A stretch of DNA of 64,000 bases. Source: an uncultured Clostridia bacterium. GTDB taxonomy: Bacteria; Bacillota; Clostridia; Oscillospirales; Acutalibacteraceae. The DNA is taken from the NCBI GenBank assembly GCA_947581635.1, contig CANPVE010000005.1, positions 62,001 to 126,000 of the forward strand. Direction: 5' to 3'. Position numbers and translations under genes: made by a program. Shown here one piece after another: positions 26,959 to 34,602 of this stretch (positions within the stretch are counted from its first letter, which is position 1; every line of letters begins with the position of its first letter). The notes beneath the pieces are model-generated. The model did no database searches. It had not been told where the DNA came from and saw only the letters and a program-made list of their open reading frames with translations.

Positions 26959-27924
26959 TTATTTAATTTTCCCCGCATAAAAATCTTTGACAAAGTTGAT
27001 GTCCTCTATTTCAAAGCTCTTGCCTTGGAGATAATTAAGCTCCTCGGCATCGGTTGTAAAGTCAAACGTCAGTTTGTATGACCAAAGCGCTTGCTTGTTA
27101 TAGCCGCTGCCACGATTGATCTTATTTATGCCGTATTTGCCGTCGCCCAGCAACGGGTATCCGATTGAAGCCATGTGAGCCCGAATTTGGTGTGTTCTGC
27201 CGGTGAGCAGTTCTACCTCCACCAGGCTAAAGCCGTTCACTGTGTCCAGAGTTTTGTAATGCGTTCTGATAGTTTTGCCTGTTGCGGATCTGCTTTTTTC
27301 TATATATACGCGGTTTTGCTTTTCGTTTTTTTCGAGATATCCCCCCAATGTGGCTTCGGGTGGATTGGGACTGCCGCATACGATGCACAAATATTTTTTC
27401 TTAATCTCGCGCGATTTCATCTTTGCATTGAGAATTCGGAGGGCATTGGCATTTTTCGCTGAGATAACCATGCCTCCGGTGTTGCGGTCAATTCTGTTTA
27501 CCAACGCTGGCGCGAAAGAATTTTCGGCGTCGGGATTGTATTCGCCCTTATTATAAAGATACTTCTGTATTCTGAAGATAAGTGTGTCAGGTTCGTAGTC
27601 GTCATCTTGATGAACAATCAGTCCTTGTGGCTTATTAGCTATCAGAATATTTTCGTCTTCGTAAACTATATCGAGCTTGTCGGCGGCGTTGGTAAAATCG
27701 TATTTATGAGTAGGCTGTACAAAAAATTCGTCCTTCAGCCATATGTCAACCAAATCACCTTCACACAGTTTTTGGTCGGGAGTACATCGCTTTTTGTTTA
27801 CTTTGATGTTTTTTGTCCTTATACTTTTATACATCAATGAGACAGGAATAGCTGGAAAGCTCTTTTCTATAAATTTGTTAAGTCGCTGTCCTGCATCATT
27901 TTTCTTAATCTCAACACGTTTCAA
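26959..27924 (-). CDS. RluA-family rRNA/tRNA pseudouridine synthase
   Basis: The 321-residue protein has an N-terminal S4 RNA-binding domain (GQRLNKFIEKSF, IRTKNIKVNKKR). The RluA catalytic domain has motif II as VNRIDRNTGGMVISAK, holding the catalytic aspartate, and later LLTGRTHQIRAHM. It isomerises uridines in structured RNA, most likely 23S rRNA (RluC/RluD-like), but the exact site cannot be told from sequence. It starts with TTG behind a GAGG, about 16 bases after the convergent terminator end on the other side. Confidence 0.88.
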   Translation of the reverse strand: MKRVEIKKNDAGQRLNKFIEKSFPAIPVSLMYKSIRTKNIKVNKKRCTPDQKLCEGDLVDIWLKDEFFVQPTHKYDFTNAADKLDIVYEDENILIANKPQGLIVHQDDDYEPDTLIFRIQKYLYNKGEYNPDAENSFAPALVNRIDRNTGGMVISAKNANALRILNAKMKSREIKKKYLCIVCGSPNPPEATLGGYLEKNEKQNRVYIEKSRSATGKTIRTHYKTLDTVNGFSLVEVELLTGRTHQIRAHMASIGYPLLGDGKYGINKINRGSGYNKQALWSYKLTFDFTTDAEELNYLQGKSFEIEDINFVKDFYAGKIK

Positions 27925-27951
27925 TGCTACAACCTCGCTTGTTATTTAACT

Positions 27952-27979
27952 TATATAATCCAAACAAACAATCCAACAA
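27952..27979 (-). promoter_or_regulatory. Possible promoter for the pseudouridine synthase gene
   Basis: Minus-strand TTGTTG (27974-27979), a 16-bp spacer and TATATA (27952-27957) lie about 30 bp upstream of the TTG start. Confidence 0.35.
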
Positions 27980-28132
27980 ATTGGGAGCCTCGGTCAATCC
28001 ATGGCTGTGTTGCCGTTGATTTACTTGGATTCCTGTAAAAATTATATTATATCATATAAACATGAACAAATTATTATGTCTTATTGAAATGCAATTCACT
28101 TTATTTTTATAGATAAGGTTTCAATACAATAT

Positions 28133-28148
28133 TGTTTCACGTGTAACA
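28133..28148 (-). other. parS: parS-like ParB (Spo0J) binding site
   Basis: The minus strand reads TGTTACACGTGAAACA, matching the firmicute parS consensus TGTTNCACGTGAAACA at every defined position. It lies in the 310-bp non-coding gap between the pseudouridine synthase gene and spoIIIAA. ParB/Spo0J spreads from such sites and loads SMC for chromosome segregation. The rest of the gap is AT-rich and carries only promoters. Confidence 0.82.
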
Positions 28149-28182
28149 CCTGTATAGCAACTTTTTAATTTTTGACATTATT

Positions 28183-28213
28183 GTAATATATATTTTCCCT
28201 GTGCATATACATT
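28183..28213 (+). promoter_or_regulatory. Tentative SigE-type promoter for the spoIIIA operon
   Basis: TATACATT (28206-28213) resembles the SigE -10 (CATACAnT), with an AT-rich GTAATAT block upstream. Established knowledge: spoIIIA is SigE-controlled in Bacillus. The predicted start would fall almost on the ribosome binding site AAAGGAGG, so the exact position is doubtful. Confidence 0.25.
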
Positions 28214-28234
28214 TGACAAAGGAGGACGTGCCGA

Positions 28235-29158
28235 ATGTCAAAAGATAATGATGCAAAAAAAAATCAGATTGCGTCATTTGCCAAGTATATGCCGAATTAT
28301 TTGGCAAATGAACTGCTCAATGAGACCCGGGAACTTTGCAGGAATGCAAATGAAATCCGACTAAGGGTTAATAAACCCGCCGTAATTGTGACCTCAACCG
28401 GATATAAAATACTTTGTGAACAGCGGCCAATTTCTCCCGAAGAAATTCGGGAGACGTTTGAAAAGCTGTGCGATTATTCGATATACAGTCATCAAAGCGA
28501 ACTTGCCGAAGGATTCATAACGCTCCCGGGGGGACATAGGGCAGGAATCTGCGGCACTGCTGCCACAGACAGCAATGGAAATCGAACTCTTAAGTATGTA
28601 TCGTCCATAAATATTCGGATATCAAATGAGTATATAGGCTGCTCCAATGAAATTTTTGAAAAGGCGTTTGAAAAAGGGCTTTGCGGGTTGCTTATATCCG
28701 GACCACCATGCAGCGGAAAAACTACTGTACTTCGCGATATCGCTCTGTCTCTTTCTTCGCAGCCGTATGATAAAAATGTGGTGATAGTGGACGAGCGCGG
28801 GGAAATTGCAGCCGTGCATAGGGGAGAGCCTCAAAATACATTGGGAATTTTCTGCGATGTGCTCAATGGATATCCAAAAGGGGAAGGCATATTGAACGCT
28901 GTGAGGACGCTGGCGCCTAACGTGATAATTTGCGATGAAATAGGCGGGGAGCATGAGGTTGAGGCGGTTTGCCAAGGATTGAATGCAGGCGTCACGGTAA
29001 TTTCCACAATTCATGCATGTAATATAGACGAACTTTACAGGCGTGAGCAGTTTAAAAAGTTGCTTGGAACGGGAGCATTCGAGAAAGTTGCCTTCTTGAA
29101 AGATGGCTGCAGGGGAGTTCTGAGCGATATTATAGAGGTGGGGAACAATGGGTCTTAA
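28235..29158 (+). CDS. spoIIIAA: Stage III sporulation protein AA (secretion-type ATPase)
   Basis: SpoIIIAA is the AAA+ ATPase of the mother-cell side of the SpoIIIA-SpoIIQ channel that feeds the forespore. The 307-residue protein has the Walker A motif GPPCSGKTT (from about residue 156), VVIVDERGEIA, and a Walker B-like NVIICDEIGGEHEVEAV, plus a conserved N-terminal region (NEIRLRVNKPAVIV). The ATG at 28235 follows a near-perfect AAAGGAGGACGTG. It is the first gene of a compact eight-gene operon. Confidence 0.95.
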   Translation: MSKDNDAKKNQIASFAKYMPNYLANELLNETRELCRNANEIRLRVNKPAVIVTSTGYKILCEQRPISPEEIRETFEKLCDYSIYSHQSELAEGFITLPGGHRAGICGTAATDSNGNRTLKYVSSINIRISNEYIGCSNEIFEKAFEKGLCGLLISGPPCSGKTTVLRDIALSLSSQPYDKNVVIVDERGEIAAVHRGEPQNTLGIFCDVLNGYPKGEGILNAVRTLAPNVIICDEIGGEHEVEAVCQGLNAGVTVISTIHACNIDELYRREQFKKLLGTGAFEKVAFLKDGCRGVLSDIIEVGNNGS

Positions 29159-29654
29159 AACTGTTTCCATTATTATGGTGATAGTGTGCGGAACGCTTAT
29201 AGGCTTTGAATTAAGGCTGAAACTGAGTGTGCGTGTGAGAAGCCTTGAAATGTTTCGCACATTGTTTCTTGACATGAAATCCATGATATCGCACAGTGGT
29301 CTTACTCTTGACGACATGATATTTGATATGTCAGGCAGATATCCGAATAATAATTTTATATCGAAAGCATGTGAATATATACATTATAATTCGTTCAGAG
29401 AGGCGTGGAAATTAGCCTTAAAGGATCTTCAAGGTTCGCTTTGTATCACCGAAAGCGATACCTCACTGCTGATTGATTGTGCGAATATGATGGGGAAATG
29501 TGACGTTGAAGGAGAACTCGATTCGCTGCAGCTTATCAACGAACGCCTTTCACTTGCCGTTGAAGAGGCTCGTAGCAAACTTAATTCGGACGGAAAAATT
29601 TATGCAACGGTTGGGTGTTCATGTGGAATAATCGTGGCATTGCTGCTCGTATAA
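29148..29654 (+). CDS. spoIIIAB: Stage III sporulation protein AB
   Basis: The 168-residue protein has terminal hydrophobic segments (VSIIMVIVCGTLIGFEL at the start, TVGCSCGIIVALLLV at the end) around a helical core with RSLEMFRTLFLDMKSMI, matching SpoIIIAB, a GspF-like helical membrane protein of the channel. It overlaps spoIIIAA by 11 bp. Confidence 0.93.
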   Translation: MGLKTVSIIMVIVCGTLIGFELRLKLSVRVRSLEMFRTLFLDMKSMISHSGLTLDDMIFDMSGRYPNNNFISKACEYIHYNSFREAWKLALKDLQGSLCITESDTSLLIDCANMMGKCDVEGELDSLQLINERLSLAVEEARSKLNSDGKIYATVGCSCGIIVALLLV

Positions 29655-29691
29655 ATATATCAATCACATCGAAAGGACAAGGGTTAAATAC

Positions 29692-29886
29692 ATGGAAGTT
29701 GATCTTATTTTCAAAATCGCCGCTATAGGAATAATAGTGGCGGTTCTCAATCAAGTTCTGATTCGTGCAGGACGTGAGGAACAGGCAATGATGACAACGC
29801 TGGCAGGCATTATTGTTGTACTTATGATGATAATTTCAGAAATAAATACGCTCTTTGAAACGGTTAAATCAACCTTTGGATTGTGA
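29692..29886 (+). CDS. spoIIIAC: Stage III sporulation protein AC
   Basis: This is a 64-residue protein with two hydrophobic helices (IAAIGIIVAVLNQVLIRAG and MMTTLAGIIVVLMMIISEI), the exact size and layout of SpoIIIAC, a small integral membrane component of the mother-cell complex. GAAAGGACAAGGG precedes the ATG. The next gene, spoIIIAD, follows within 15 bp. Confidence 0.94.
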   Translation: MEVDLIFKIAAIGIIVAVLNQVLIRAGREEQAMMTTLAGIIVVLMMIISEINTLFETVKSTFGL

Positions 29887-29899
29887 GGAAAAGATACTT

Positions 29900-30289
29900 A
29901 TGAATATACTGGCATTTTCGGGGGCGGGAATAATCATGTGCGTGCTTATAGTCACCGTCAAGCAGCTCAGATCCGAGTTTGCCATCCTGCTTTGTATAGT
30001 CTGCGGTGTGATTATGACGCTCTATCTCATATCGTGTGCGGCCCCACTGATTGAGGAATTGCGTACGCTTTCCGAGATGAGCGGAATAAATTCAGAATTT
30101 ATAGTTATAGCAGTTAAGGCGGTCGGCATATGCGTAGCTGTGCAGACTGCTTCGGATGTCTGCCGCGACGCGGGACAATCCGCACTGGCAAATAAGCTGG
30201 AAATTGGCGGCAAGCTGGCACTGCTGATAATTTCATTCCCGCTGTTTAAGCAAATGATTTCACTGGCCGTTGAAATAATCGGAGAATAG
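29900..30289 (+). CDS. spoIIIAD: Stage III sporulation protein AD
   Basis: The 129-residue membrane protein resembles SpoIIIAC with an extension: several hydrophobic segments, then EMSGINSEFIVIAVKAVGIC and CRDAGQSALANKLEIGGK, typical of SpoIIIAD. The ATG at 29900 with GAGGAAAAGA upstream is used; the open frame reaching back to 29855 overlaps spoIIIAC and is not needed. Confidence 0.93.
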   Translation: MNILAFSGAGIIMCVLIVTVKQLRSEFAILLCIVCGVIMTLYLISCAAPLIEELRTLSEMSGINSEFIVIAVKAVGICVAVQTASDVCRDAGQSALANKLEIGGKLALLIISFPLFKQMISLAVEIIGE

Positions 30290-30292
30290 AAA

Positions 30293-31423
30293 ATGAGAAA
30301 AAAGCTTATAGCTCTGCTGATTTGCATTCCGTTGCTTTGTATAACGGCCTATGCGTCTGAGGAAACACAGACCTTTGACTATGACACGCAGTTAGAGGCG
30401 AGTGGGGCAAATGAACTCTATGACGACATTCCTGACGATGCTGCAGATTATATGCGGCAGATCGGCGTAGATGATGCGGATTACGATACGCTTACAAGTC
30501 TTAATGCGGCAAATGTGATAAATTCATTGCTGGATATAACTAAAAATGAGATTCGCACACCCATTGCCTCATTGGGGTTTATTATTGCAATTTTGCTTTT
30601 GGCGTCGTTTTTTAAAGGCGGTGAAAATTCGCTCAATTCTCCCCTCGCACCAACCGTTGGCACGGTCATGTCGGTTGCTGTGAGTGTGACACTTGCGGTT
30701 CCCATCATTTCGACGATAAATGAAATATCCGACACTGTTCAATCGGCGTGTGGCTTTACTGAGGCGTTTGCGGTTGTATTTGTCGGAATTCTTATAGCCA
30801 ACGGCCAGACAGTTTCGGCAGCGGGATACAGTTCCTTTTTGTTTGGCGCGGTAGAAGTTTCAACGATTTGTGTGAGTGAGCTGATTATTCCAATGCTCAA
30901 AATTTTTTTGGCAATGTCCTGCGTGTCTGCAATATCTGAGAATATCAAGATAGATTCAGTAATAACATTTTTCGAGAAAAATGCCAAGTGGCTTCTGAGC
31001 CTTATGGCAGTGCTACTGTCAGCCATTTTGGGAATCAGCGGAGTTATATCCGCTTCAGCCGACAACGTGGCTGCGCGCACGGCAAAATTTGTGATATCAG
31101 GCTCAGTGCCTGTAGTCGGGGGTGCAGTAAGTGACGCATATCTGACAATAAAGAGCGGAATGGCGCTTCTGCGCAATTCTGTGGGAGCATTTGGAATAAT
31201 TGCAATAGCTTACATCTATCTGCCGCTGATAATTCGCGCAGTATTGTGGAACTTGGTAATGGAAATCGGGCTTTCCATCTGTGAAGCTTTAGGGCTTGAC
31301 AGTGTCAACAAGCTGATGAAGTCGCTCTCGGGCATGATATCCCTCATGCTCGGAGTGTTGGTTTTTTCTATGTTCCTGCTGATATTGGGCAGTATTATCA
31401 TCATTATACAGAAATCCATGTGA
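30293..31423 (+). CDS. spoIIIAE: Stage III sporulation protein AE
   Basis: This is a 376-residue polytopic membrane protein with a cleavable-looking signal (LIALLICIPLLCITAYA). Then come an acidic periplasmic-type linker and about eight hydrophobic segments including TAKFVISGSVPVVGGAVSDA, a SpoIIIAE hallmark. It is thought to be an export-gate-like component of the SpoIIIA-Q channel. It starts 3 bp after the spoIIIAD stop. Confidence 0.94.
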   Translation: MRKKLIALLICIPLLCITAYASEETQTFDYDTQLEASGANELYDDIPDDAADYMRQIGVDDADYDTLTSLNAANVINSLLDITKNEIRTPIASLGFIIAILLLASFFKGGENSLNSPLAPTVGTVMSVAVSVTLAVPIISTINEISDTVQSACGFTEAFAVVFVGILIANGQTVSAAGYSSFLFGAVEVSTICVSELIIPMLKIFLAMSCVSAISENIKIDSVITFFEKNAKWLLSLMAVLLSAILGISGVISASADNVAARTAKFVISGSVPVVGGAVSDAYLTIKSGMALLRNSVGAFGIIAIAYIYLPLIIRAVLWNLVMEIGLSICEALGLDSVNKLMKSLSGMISLMLGVLVFSMFLLILGSIIIIIQKSM

Positions 31424-31438
31424 AACATATGAAAGAAG

Positions 31439-31936
31439 ATGATTTGTTTGATTGAAGGTATGCGATCGTGGGCGCTTGGGGTATGTTCAGTGTGTACGCT
31501 GGGAGCGTTGATTAGCATTGTATTTCCGAACAACAGTTCCAAGAAACTGCTCAATATGATAATATCTATGATGATACTGTGTGTAATCTTCAAACCGCTC
31601 AGCTCACTCGGTAAATTTGTAATGGATCTTGATAAGCACAAGTTTAGTACATCGCAATATGAAAATTCTAAGTTAGAAGAGGAGGTTGAGGACAACGCAA
31701 AGAAAATATATTCATCGTACATTGAAGAAAATCTGCGGAGAGTTTTGGACGGCAGCAGAATTTCTTATGAAAGTGTCGTTGTAAACATGGATAATTCCGA
31801 CGACGGCTGCATATCAATTGGACAGGTGGAGGTGATCGTAAAAAATGAGGACGAAGCTCAGAGCGAGCAGATAAAACAGCTCCTGATGCCGTACATAGGT
31901 TCGGAGCCTGTCGTGAAAATCATGGAGCTGCAATGA
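31439..31936 (+). CDS. spoIIIAF: Stage III sporulation protein AF
   Basis: The 165-residue protein starts with two hydrophobic helices (WALGVCSVCTLGALISIVF and LLNMIISMMILCVIFKPL). It continues as a soluble domain ending QVEVIVKNEDEAQSEQIKQL, characteristic of SpoIIIAF, which carries a ring-building-like domain. RBS GAAAGAAGATG lies upstream and spoIIIAG follows closely. Confidence 0.92.
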   Translation: MICLIEGMRSWALGVCSVCTLGALISIVFPNNSSKKLLNMIISMMILCVIFKPLSSLGKFVMDLDKHKFSTSQYENSKLEEEVEDNAKKIYSSYIEENLRRVLDGSRISYESVVVNMDNSDDGCISIGQVEVIVKNEDEAQSEQIKQLLMPYIGSEPVVKIMELQ

Positions 31937-31951
31937 AAGGAAGTGAATCGT

Positions 31952-32572
31952 TTGGAATTTTTTAAGACAAAAGAAATTGTTGACGGCGGCTTTGTAAAGA
32001 GTGTAAAAAAATTATTTTCGCCTGAATGGGCGGAAAACCGCCTGCGGCTGATTATGTTCATAGGTATTGCCGCAATTGTGCTGATATTTCTGTCGGATAA
32101 TTTGTTAAACAAAACAGCTTCCGCATCTGCCAATGTTGACGAAAGCTATGCAGCTCACGCTGGTTACAGCGATTATGATGAGTATACCGCCCGGCTTGAA
32201 TCCAGGCTCACCGAGATGATATCAGCAGTGGATGGTGCGGGCGAGACAAAGGTTATGGTAACGCTGGAGTGTGGAACGGAGTATGTATATGCAAGTCAGC
32301 AAAAAACAACCTCCGCCATGTCGGAAAATTCCGATTCAGGAGGAAAAACCAGCCGCGACGAAAAGCGGACAGGAGAAGAAAATGTGATCCTCGTTGACGG
32401 CGACAGGGGAGAGGAACCGCTGATATTGAAAGAAATAACTCCGACCGTGGCGGGTGTGGTGGTGGTGTGCAGCGGTGCTGATGATGTCAACGTAAGACAG
32501 CGAATAACGGATATCGTCACAACGGCGCTGGGAACAAGCTCCAACAGAGTTTGTGTAACGCTTATGGGATAA
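31952..32572 (+). CDS. spoIIIAG: Stage III sporulation protein AG
   Basis: SpoIIIAG is a ring-forming, single-pass membrane protein of the channel with YscJ/FliF-like character. The product has a TM segment (LIMFIGIAAIVLIFLSDNLL), a linker, then a ring domain with TKVMVTLECGTEYVYA and ITPTVAGVVVVCSGADD. The sequence AAAGGAAGTGA (31936-31946) is one base from the ideal Shine-Dalgarno, favouring the TTG at 31952; the GTG at 31943 lies inside it and is a less likely start. Confidence 0.9.
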   Translation: MEFFKTKEIVDGGFVKSVKKLFSPEWAENRLRLIMFIGIAAIVLIFLSDNLLNKTASASANVDESYAAHAGYSDYDEYTARLESRLTEMISAVDGAGETKVMVTLECGTEYVYASQQKTTSAMSENSDSGGKTSRDEKRTGEENVILVDGDRGEEPLILKEITPTVAGVVVVCSGADDVNVRQRITDIVTTALGTSSNRVCVTLMG

Positions 32573-32618
32573 AATTCAGCAACATTATTAATTAACTTAA
32601 TTTTTGGAGGAATACATT

Positions 32619-33179
32619 ATGAAAATCGGAAAAAGACACATTATACTTGCGGGACTTGTGCTTGCCTTGGGTGCGGCAGTTTACCTCAATTGGCAGTTTG
32701 CTCCCACCGAGAGTTTGGTGCTGCCTACAAAGAGTTCAACCGTCAGCGATTCCGAGCTTGGCAAAGCAAAATTTGTTTCTGCAAAGGCAGGCAGCGACGT
32801 TCAGGACACAAACTCCGCGACCGCTTCAAACAGCACGCTTGCCGAGAGCAGGCTTAACCGTCAGACTGCCCGCGACACCGTGCTTGATGAATTGGAAAAG
32901 CAGCTCAAGGACGCCTCGTCAGATTCGGCGCTCAAGGCACAGGCCCTCGAGAGCAGAACCGAGCACGTGAACAACATTCAAAAGGAGAACACCACAGAAA
33001 CGCTTATCAAGGCAAAGGGCTTCAGCGATTGCATGGTATTTATCAACGGCGACAAGGTGACGGTGCTGTTGCCCGAATCGGACGGTCTGACCTCGGAGAA
33101 GGTTTCAGTAATCACCGAGATCATCACAGCACAAACCGGCGCCGATATTTCAAATATCACAATAACGCCGGTAAAATAG
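32619..33179 (+). CDS. spoIIIAH: Stage III sporulation protein AH
   Basis: This 186-residue protein has an N-terminal anchor (HIILAGLVLALGAAVYLNWQ), a long Ser/Thr/Ala-rich linker, a coiled-coil stretch and a C-terminal ring-building domain. The last contains CMVFINGDKVTVLLPESD and ends in IITAQTGADISNITITPVK, the typical SpoIIIAH ending. In Bacillus its extracellular domain locks onto SpoIIQ across the septum. GGAGG at 32606-32610 fixes the ATG at 32619. A terminator follows, closing the operon. Confidence 0.93.
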   Translation: MKIGKRHIILAGLVLALGAAVYLNWQFAPTESLVLPTKSSTVSDSELGKAKFVSAKAGSDVQDTNSATASNSTLAESRLNRQTARDTVLDELEKQLKDASSDSALKAQALESRTEHVNNIQKENTTETLIKAKGFSDCMVFINGDKVTVLLPESDGLTSEKVSVITEIITAQTGADISNITITPVK

Positions 33180-33226
33180 TATTACTGCCTGTTACAGCAC
33201 GTATAAAGATAAATCCGGCAATCACA

Positions 33227-33276
33227 GAGGCTGTTGCACTTGAAATAAAATTCAAAGCGCAACAGCCTCACTTTTT
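33227..33276 (+). terminator. Intrinsic terminator of the spoIIIA operon
   Basis: An 11-bp stem GAGGCTGTTGC (33227-33237) / GCAACAGCCTC (33259-33269), with an additional inner CTTGAA/TTCAA pairing, is followed by ACTTTTT. Confidence 0.87.
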
Positions 33277-33299
33277 ACAAATTTATAGTGCGGTGATAC

Positions 33300-33986
33300 T
33301 CAATCGGGATTGAGATAAATGCCGTATTTCTGAGGGTTTGCCGCCATCGACATATATCCGTCACTGCACACGACAACATGATCCAAAAGATTCATATGAA
33401 ATGTTCTGAGGGATCTGGAAATTTGAATAGTGGTCATCAAATCGGCTCGTGACGGTTTTGTTCCCCCGCGAGGGTGATTGTGGGCTATGACTGCCGCAGT
33501 TGCATTTGAAGCCGTTAAGTTTTGTATTATCTTGCGCGTATCTACGGTTGACGAATCAACATTGCCCTCTGATATAAAATGATAGCTTATCAATGTTTCT
33601 CTGTTGTCCACACAAATCAAGAGAAAATGCTCAGTAGTCATGCCGACAAAACAATTCGCGGCAAATTTTGCTATTTCATCAAGCCCGCGGATCTCACTTC
33701 GGGAACTTCTGTCTTGGAGGTATTTATTGCATATCTGCGGAATCATCGAAAGAAATACCGCCGAATACTCGCTTATGCCCTTAACCTGCGTCAGCTCGCA
33801 AACCGGCGCTTCCAACACTTCACTAAGTGAACCGAATTTGTCTATCAGTCTGTGCGCGATCTCGTTTGTGTCTCTCTGCGGTATGCAGTAAAACAGCAGC
33901 AGTTCAAGTATATTGTGCGGTTCAAAATTTTGCAGTCCTTCGTTTATAAAGCGCTCTCGCAGTCTGTATCTGTGTCCTTCATGCAT
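33300..33986 (-). CDS. radC: RadC-family JAB/MPN domain protein
   Basis: The 228-residue protein has an N-terminal UPF0758 helix-hairpin-helix region (HNILELLLFYCIPQRDTNEI, VKGISEY) and a C-terminal JAMM metalloprotease-like domain with IAHNHPRGGTKPSRADL. Despite the name, RadC's role in repair is disputed; the domain is a predicted DNA-linked metal hydrolase. AAAGG precedes two ATGs (33995 and 33986); the second has proper spacing. A good minus-strand promoter lies at 34022-34050. Confidence 0.9.
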   Translation of the reverse strand: MHEGHRYRLRERFINEGLQNFEPHNILELLLFYCIPQRDTNEIAHRLIDKFGSLSEVLEAPVCELTQVKGISEYSAVFLSMIPQICNKYLQDRSSRSEIRGLDEIAKFAANCFVGMTTEHFLLICVDNRETLISYHFISEGNVDSSTVDTRKIIQNLTASNATAAVIAHNHPRGGTKPSRADLMTTIQISRSLRTFHMNLLDHVVVCSDGYMSMAANPQKYGIYLNPD

Positions 33987-34021
33987 GACAACCATCCTTT
34001 GCTTTTCAATTTACTTTGTTT

Positions 34022-34050
34022 ATTATATTGGATAGTCAGTAAAATTTCAA
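34022..34050 (-). promoter_or_regulatory. Sigma-A promoter for radC
   Basis: Minus-strand TTGAAA (34045-34050), a 17-bp spacer and TATAAT (34022-34027) lie about 35 bp upstream of the start codon. Confidence 0.78.
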
Positions 34051-34192
34051 TATAAAATTAATAAAAAACTGTCATTTTATGTCGATTTTTTTAATCTTTT
34101 AAATTGAGAATCCGATGATATGTATATTTTTTGAGTTTTATATATGCGTCAAAATTATAATTGTATAAAAAGTAATAATTTCAAAAAAATGC

Positions 34193-34221
34193 TTGACAAG
34201 TCGACATATATGTAATATAAT
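34193..34221 (+). promoter_or_regulatory. Consensus promoter of the tRNA-Ala/tRNA-Leu unit
   Basis: TTGACA (34193-34198), exactly 17 bp, then TATAAT (34216-34221), about 42 bp before the first tRNA base. This is the strength expected for a stable RNA promoter. No gene is seen in the remaining AT-rich sequence between radC and this promoter. Confidence 0.9.
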
Positions 34222-34262
34222 TTAGAAGCTGTCGCAGGCGATGGCGATTGCCGGAACTGCAT

Positions 34263-34338
34263 GGGGCATTAGCGCAGTTGGGAGCGCGTTTGAATGGCAT
34301 TCAAAAGGTCAGGGGTTCGACTCCCCTATGCTCCACCA
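34263..34338 (+). tRNA. tRNA-Ala (anticodon GGC)
   Basis: A complete cloverleaf: acceptor GGGGCAT/ATGCTCC containing the G3-U70 alanine identity pair, D-stem GCGC/GCGC, anticodon stem TTTGA/TCAAA with loop ATGGCAT giving GGC, T-arm AGGGG-TTCGACT-CCCCT, and an encoded CCA at 34336-34338. It reads GCC/GCU alanine codons. Confidence 0.96.
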
Positions 34339-34379
34339 TTTGTTGTGTCTTGCGGAGTGATTCGCAGGACATTTTATTT

Positions 34380-34466
34380 GCCGGTGTGATGGAATTGGCA
34401 GACGTGCCGGACTCAAAATCCGGTGGTAGCGATACCGTACCGGTTCAACCCCGGTCACCGGCACCA
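34380..34466 (+). tRNA. tRNA-Leu (anticodon CAA)
   Basis: A class II tRNA with acceptor GCCGGTG/CACCGGC, anticodon stem CCGGA/TCCGG and loop CTCAAAA giving CAA, a long variable arm (TGGTAGCGATACCGTA), a T-loop GTTCAACC and encoded CCA (34464-34466). It reads UUG. It is co-transcribed with the upstream tRNA-Ala. Confidence 0.95.
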
Positions 34467-34502
34467 GTGGTGCGGCTTTGAGCCGTCAAGTTAATAGGCA
34501 GC

Positions 34503-34577
34503 AGCAGAGAGTGAATGGTTGGTAAGTGCCTCGGGAAATCGCGCGGCACTGTTGCCGCTGTTCGCTCTTTGCTTTTT
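34503..34577 (+). terminator. Intrinsic terminator of the tRNA unit
   Basis: A 13-bp arm pair (34503-34515 with 34561-34573, two wobble pairs) encloses a second AGTGCC/GGCACT hairpin and ends in a T-run at 34573-34577. Any coding frame reading through this structure is not real; the next gene starts at 34603. Confidence 0.78.
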
Positions 34578-34602
34578 AACGGGACATGGAGATGTTTATT
34601 TT

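Noticed and set aside
27470..27500. Asn-Arg-Ile-Asp in place of His-Arg-Leu-Asp in the RluA motif as an inactivating change
   Set aside because: The catalytic aspartate is kept and NRxDR variants are common in the family.
32964..32969. A second CACGTG core, within spoIIIAH, as a possible parS
   Set aside because: The flanks differ from the parS consensus at most positions (CCGAG and AACAA).
34248..34481. Open frame of 77 codons across the two tRNA genes
   Set aside because: It lies on tRNA-Ala and tRNA-Leu sequence and has no ribosome binding site; it is an artefact of the RNA genes.
34519..34602. N-terminal extension of the ThyX-like gene to 34519
   Set aside because: It would run through the tRNA terminator stem; GGAG and the ATG at 34603 give the proper start.
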